From NCBI GenBank assembly GCA_031266435.1, contig JAISAZ010000066.1, positions 1 to 40,699 on the forward strand: 40,699 nucleotides of DNA, written 5' to 3'. Position 1 is the stretch's first letter; every line of letters starts with the position of its first letter. Made by a program: the position numbers and the translations under genes. A model generated the notes under the pieces. That model ran no database searches, was not told where the DNA came from, and saw only the letters and a list, made by a program, of their open reading frames with translations. The DNA is from Accumulibacter sp. (GTDB lineage: Bacteria > Pseudomonadota > Gammaproteobacteria > Burkholderiales > Rhodocyclaceae). Below, in pieces: positions 37,957 through 40,699 of the stretch.

Positions 37957-38583
37957 TTACCATTGCTTTAATACCACAAGATGCCGTTCGCCCTCGACGC
38001 CGGGAACGCGCAGACGGTGTATGGCGTCCGCTTCGATGTCGTCGGGAAGGGCGTCAATCTCTTCTTTCGGCCACAGACCCTTCATCGCAAACCAGCGCCC
38101 GCCCTCGGCGAGGAGGTGGCGTGAACACGCCACGAAATCGCGCAGGGACGAAAACGCCCTCGAAACGATCACGGGGAATCCAAAAGAAGGATGATACTGT
38201 TCGATGCGCCCGCCGTGAACGGAAATATTCGCCAAATCGAGTTCGATCGCCGCTTGCCGAAGAAAAGCGGCCTTTTTGGATGCGGACTCGACGAGCGTCA
38301 CGCCGGATTCCGGGCGCGCGATCGCGAGGGGGATTCCGGGCGCGCCGCCGCCGCTGCCGACGTCGAGTATTCGCGCGGGTGCGCTTGCCGCGACGGTCGG
38401 GACGATCGAAAGCGAATCGAGCACGTGGTACGCGAGCGCCGATTCGGGGTCGCGCACCGCCGTCAGATTGTAGCGCGCGTTCCATTTTTCCAGCAGCGCG
38501 AGGTAGGCGCAGAGTTTTTCGAGCGCGGCGTCCGGCAGGACGAGACGCATCGCGGTAAGACCTTCCAGAAGGCGCGCCTTCAC
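37957..38583 (-). CDS. rsmG: 16S rRNA (guanine-N7) methyltransferase G
   Basis: 208 residues from a GTG that overlaps the mnmG stop as GTGA (38583-38580). SAM motif '[20 protein letters not shown]', then '[20 protein letters not shown]' and '[13 protein letters not shown]'. Methylates G527 of 16S rRNA in E. coli numbering. An internal ATG at 38550 is the alternative start, but the coupled GTG preserves the usual N-terminus. Confidence 0.95.
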   Translation of the reverse strand: MKARLLEGLTAMRLVLPDAALEKLCAYLALLEKWNARYNLTAVRDPESALAYHVLDSLSIVPTVAASAPARILDVGSGGGAPGIPLAIARPESGVTLVESASKKAAFLRQAAIELDLANISVHGGRIEQYHPSFGFPVIVSRAFSSLRDFVACSRHLLAEGGRWFAMKGLWPKEEIDALPDDIEADAIHRLRVPGVEGERHLVVLKQW

Positions 38584-40490
38584 GGCGCGGCCCGCGTAAA
38601 ATCGACGCCGCGTCGCTTCAGATAAACCGTCAGGATCGAAATCGCCGCCGGCGTCATCCCTTGGATGCGCGAAGCGCGTCCGAGCGTCTCGGGGCGATGA
38701 TGCGTCAGTTTTTGCCGGATTTCGTTCGAAAGGCCGTTGATCGCGCCGTAGTCGATGTCGTCGGGCAGGGAAATTTCCTCGTTGACGCGTGACCTTGCGA
38801 CTTCCTCGGCCTGCCGGTCGATATACCCCTGATACTTCGCGCCGATCTCGATCTGCTCGACCAGCGCGGGGTCGGAAAGAAACGGTGCTGGGGCGTCCGC
38901 GCCCGGCGCTTCGAGCGCCGAGAGGTCGGCGTAGCGCACGCCGGGGCGCCGCAGAAGCTCGTAGAGCGAGTATTCACGCTCGATCGGTTTGCCGAGGATG
39001 CGCGCGACGGCGTCCTTGTCGCTCTTTTCGGGACGCGCCCACGTCGAACGCAGACGGGAGCGTTCGCGCTCGATCGCCTCGCGTTTTTCGCAGAACGCCG
39101 CCCATCGCGCGTCTCCGACGAGGCCGAGGCGGCGCCCCGTCTCGGTCAGGCGCGCGTCGGCGTTGTCCTCGCGCAAGGACAGGCGGTACTCGGCGCGGCT
39201 CGTGAACATGCGGTAAGGCTCGGAAACGCCGCGCGTGATCAGGTCGTCGACCATCACGCCCAGATAGGCTTCGTCGCGGCGAGGCGTCCAGGACGGCAGG
39301 TCACGCGCGAAGAGCGCCGCGTTCAGACCGGCCAAAAGCCCCTGCGCGGCGGCCTCCTCGTAACCCGTCGTACCATTGATCTGCCCCGCGAAAAACAGGC
39401 CCGCGAGGGCGCGCGTCTCGAGCGAGGCTTTGAGCCGCGTCGGGTCGAAATAATCGTATTCGATCGCGTAGCCGGGACGCAGGATATGGCAGTTCTCCAG
39501 GCCGCGCATCGAGCGCACGAAGGCGAGCTGCACGTCGAACGGCAGGCTCGTGGATATTCCATTTGGATAAATCTCGTGCGTCGAAAGTCCTTCGGGTTCC
39601 AGGAAAACGTTATGCGCGTCCCGGTCGGCAAAGCGCTGCACCTTGTCTTCGATCGACGGACAATAGCGCGGCCCGACGCCTTCGATGACACCCGCGTAAA
39701 TAGGCGAGCGGTCGAGGTTCGCGCGGATGATCTCGTGCGTGCGCTCGTTCGTCGACGTCGTCCAGCAGGGCTTCTGCGTCAGCGGCGGTCGGGTCCTGCC
39801 GAGAAACGAAAACCCCGGCAAGGGAGCGTCCGAGCCTTGCTCGGAGAGCACCGAAAAGTCGATCGTCGCGGCGTCGAGACGCGGCGGCGTCCCTGTTTTC
39901 AGGCGTCCCGCCGGAAAATGCATCTCGCGCAGACGCGCCGCGAGCGGGATCGACGGCATCTCGCCCATCCTTCCGCCCGGTGAGTTCGTCAGCCCGACGT
40001 GAATCAGACCGTTGAGGAAGGTCCCCGCCGTCAGGACGACCGCGCGCGCGGAAAAACGCACGCCGTGCCGCGCAACGACGCCTGCAACATGGTCGCCTTC
40101 GACGATCAGGTCGTCGCAGGGCTGCGCAAAGAGCGTCAGATTGGGCTGGTTTTCAAGGCGGAAACGGATCGCCTGCCGGTAAAACACGCGGTCGGCCTGC
40201 GCACGGCACGCGCGCACCGCCGGCCCCTTGCTCGAATTCAGAACGCGGAACTGGATTCCCGCCTCGTCGATCGCGGACGCCATCGCGCCGTCGAGCGCGT
40301 CGAGCTCCTTGACGAGGTGGCTCTTCCCGATGCCACCGATCGACGGATTGCAACTCATCGCGCCGAAGTCGTCGAAGGCATGCGTCAGCAACAGGGTTTT
40401 CGCGCCCGCGCGTGCGCTCGCCAACGCGGCTTCGGCCCCGGCGTGGCCGCCGCCGACGACGATGACGTCAAAAGGATCGGGAAAGTACAT
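38580..40490 (-). CDS. mnmG: tRNA uridine-34 carboxymethylaminomethyl-modification enzyme MnmG
   Basis: 636 residues, normal length (also gidA). FAD site '[20 protein letters not shown]' near the start; '[20 protein letters not shown]'; '[12 protein letters not shown]'; the signature '[12 protein letters not shown]'; and the C-terminal helical domain ending '[15 protein letters not shown]'. With MnmE it modifies the wobble uridine of several tRNAs. Leads the mnmG-rsmG-parA-parB cluster. Confidence 0.97.
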   Translation of the reverse strand: MYFPDPFDVIVVGGGHAGAEAALASARAGAKTLLLTHAFDDFGAMSCNPSIGGIGKSHLVKELDALDGAMASAIDEAGIQFRVLNSSKGPAVRACRAQADRVFYRQAIRFRLENQPNLTLFAQPCDDLIVEGDHVAGVVARHGVRFSARAVVLTAGTFLNGLIHVGLTNSPGGRMGEMPSIPLAARLREMHFPAGRLKTGTPPRLDAATIDFSVLSEQGSDAPLPGFSFLGRTRPPLTQKPCWTTSTNERTHEIIRANLDRSPIYAGVIEGVGPRYCPSIEDKVQRFADRDAHNVFLEPEGLSTHEIYPNGISTSLPFDVQLAFVRSMRGLENCHILRPGYAIEYDYFDPTRLKASLETRALAGLFFAGQINGTTGYEEAAAQGLLAGLNAALFARDLPSWTPRRDEAYLGVMVDDLITRGVSEPYRMFTSRAEYRLSLREDNADARLTETGRRLGLVGDARWAAFCEKREAIERERSRLRSTWARPEKSDKDAVARILGKPIEREYSLYELLRRPGVRYADLSALEAPGADAPAPFLSDPALVEQIEIGAKYQGYIDRQAEEVARSRVNEEISLPDDIDYGAINGLSNEIRQKLTHHRPETLGRASRIQGMTPAAISILTVYLKRRGVDFTRAAP

Positions 40491-40699
40491 GAAAACAGTG
40501 CTGGAAAATGCGAAAAACAGATGATTCTACGTCAAATCGCGTGAAAATTGGTGGCGAAGTCGGGTACATCAGGAGACAGGAGAGCCTCTTGCAAAACTCC
40601 CGCGAGAAAGGGGTTTGAAAGGAGTGTTTCGTCCATGTGGAGAGATTTTCTGGTCAGTTGGGTTGGTGGCGGCGAGGCGGTATATGCATAGTATATAAA
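40491..40699. other. mnmG upstream region with repeat trace
   Basis: No gene. It holds the mnmG leader, an AGGAGACAGGAG trace of the dispersed repeats (40570-40583), and AT-rich sequence with GTATAT and GTATATAAA at the very end. No clear DnaA boxes are seen, so an origin is not supported here. Confidence 0.5.
40583..40699 (+). mobile_element. Possible insertion-sequence end
   Basis: GAGCCTCTTGCAAAACTC at 40583 resembles, from memory, terminal inverted repeats of IS5-group elements and partly matches the sequence at about 119 on the minus strand. An AAAGGAG site precedes an ATG at 40634, but that frame closes after 18 codons. The element, if real, extends beyond the window. Weak. Confidence 0.3.

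Noticed and set aside
40491-40699. Replication origin next to mnmG
   Set aside because: Origins often lie near gidA, but no cluster of DnaA boxes is visible in the 209 bases available.

Overview
The window looks like a chromosomal segment from a betaproteobacterium (family not resolved). The evidence is gene order typical of that class: an ECF-like sigma factor with DUF3619 and DUF3106 beside ilvB-ilvH-ilvC and psd; a LytS/LytT pair followed by hemC-hemD-hemX-hemY; argH followed by a Ser/Thr kinase; and mnmG-rsmG-parA-parB. The DNA is GC-rich. Genes are packed tightly, with many 4-base ATGA or GTGA stop/start overlaps.

Layout. Positions 1-120 are the edge of a probable insertion sequence. 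121-612 is repeat-rich and holds no convincing gene. 613-2086 (minus) carries DUF3106, DUF3619 and the sigma factor. 2155-5421 (plus) carries ilvB, ilvH and ilvC, which perform the first two steps of branched-chain amino acid synthesis, and psd follows at 5648-6283. A PilZ-like protein (minus) ends at 6297. A small accessory patch at 8157-9222 holds a 155-bp inverted-repeat element, a vapBC toxin-antitoxin pair and a relic of an ORF6N gene. 9219-15583 (minus) is algZ/algR-like, hemC, hemD, hemX and hemY: a sensor/regulator pair followed by the uroporphyrinogen branch of heme synthesis. 15652-18347 (plus) is argH and a kinase fused to a cyclic-nucleotide-binding-type domain. 18472-19364 (minus) is a lipoprotein and a CGFS glutaredoxin, bracketed by two copies of a 103-bp terminal-inverted-repeat element.

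19480-23864 is an accessory island abutting the 3' end of a tRNA-Arg(CCT). It holds a NYN-domain protein, an AlbA_2/Schlafen-type ATP-binding protein, a decapitated DUF499 gene (only its first 30 or so codons survive), and an AAA ATPase paired with a DUF4276 protein. The DUF4276 reading frame runs into the tRNA gene. This resembles a degraded and reassembled phage-defence locus.

23990-30127 (minus) is a czcI-czcC-czcB-czcA divalent-metal efflux operon with a near-consensus promoter. 30172-36300 is the most unusual section: an [FeFe]-hydrogenase and a fused NuoF-tail/GltD-like flavoprotein, an antitoxin with a truncated PIN toxin, and a membrane protein, bracketed by two inverted copies of a composite repeat. 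The hydrogenase has acquired a C-terminal tail encoded by repeat DNA. 36293-40490 (minus) is mnmG, rsmG, parA and parB. The last 200 bases carry a repeat trace and a possible insertion-sequence end.

Several interspersed repeat families (CAGGAGACAG-type arms with a GGCGGC hairpin, a GTTGGG/CCCAAC palindrome, a GGGCACGG palindrome and the 103-bp element) sit at gene ends. They mark most of the places where accessory genes have entered or decayed.
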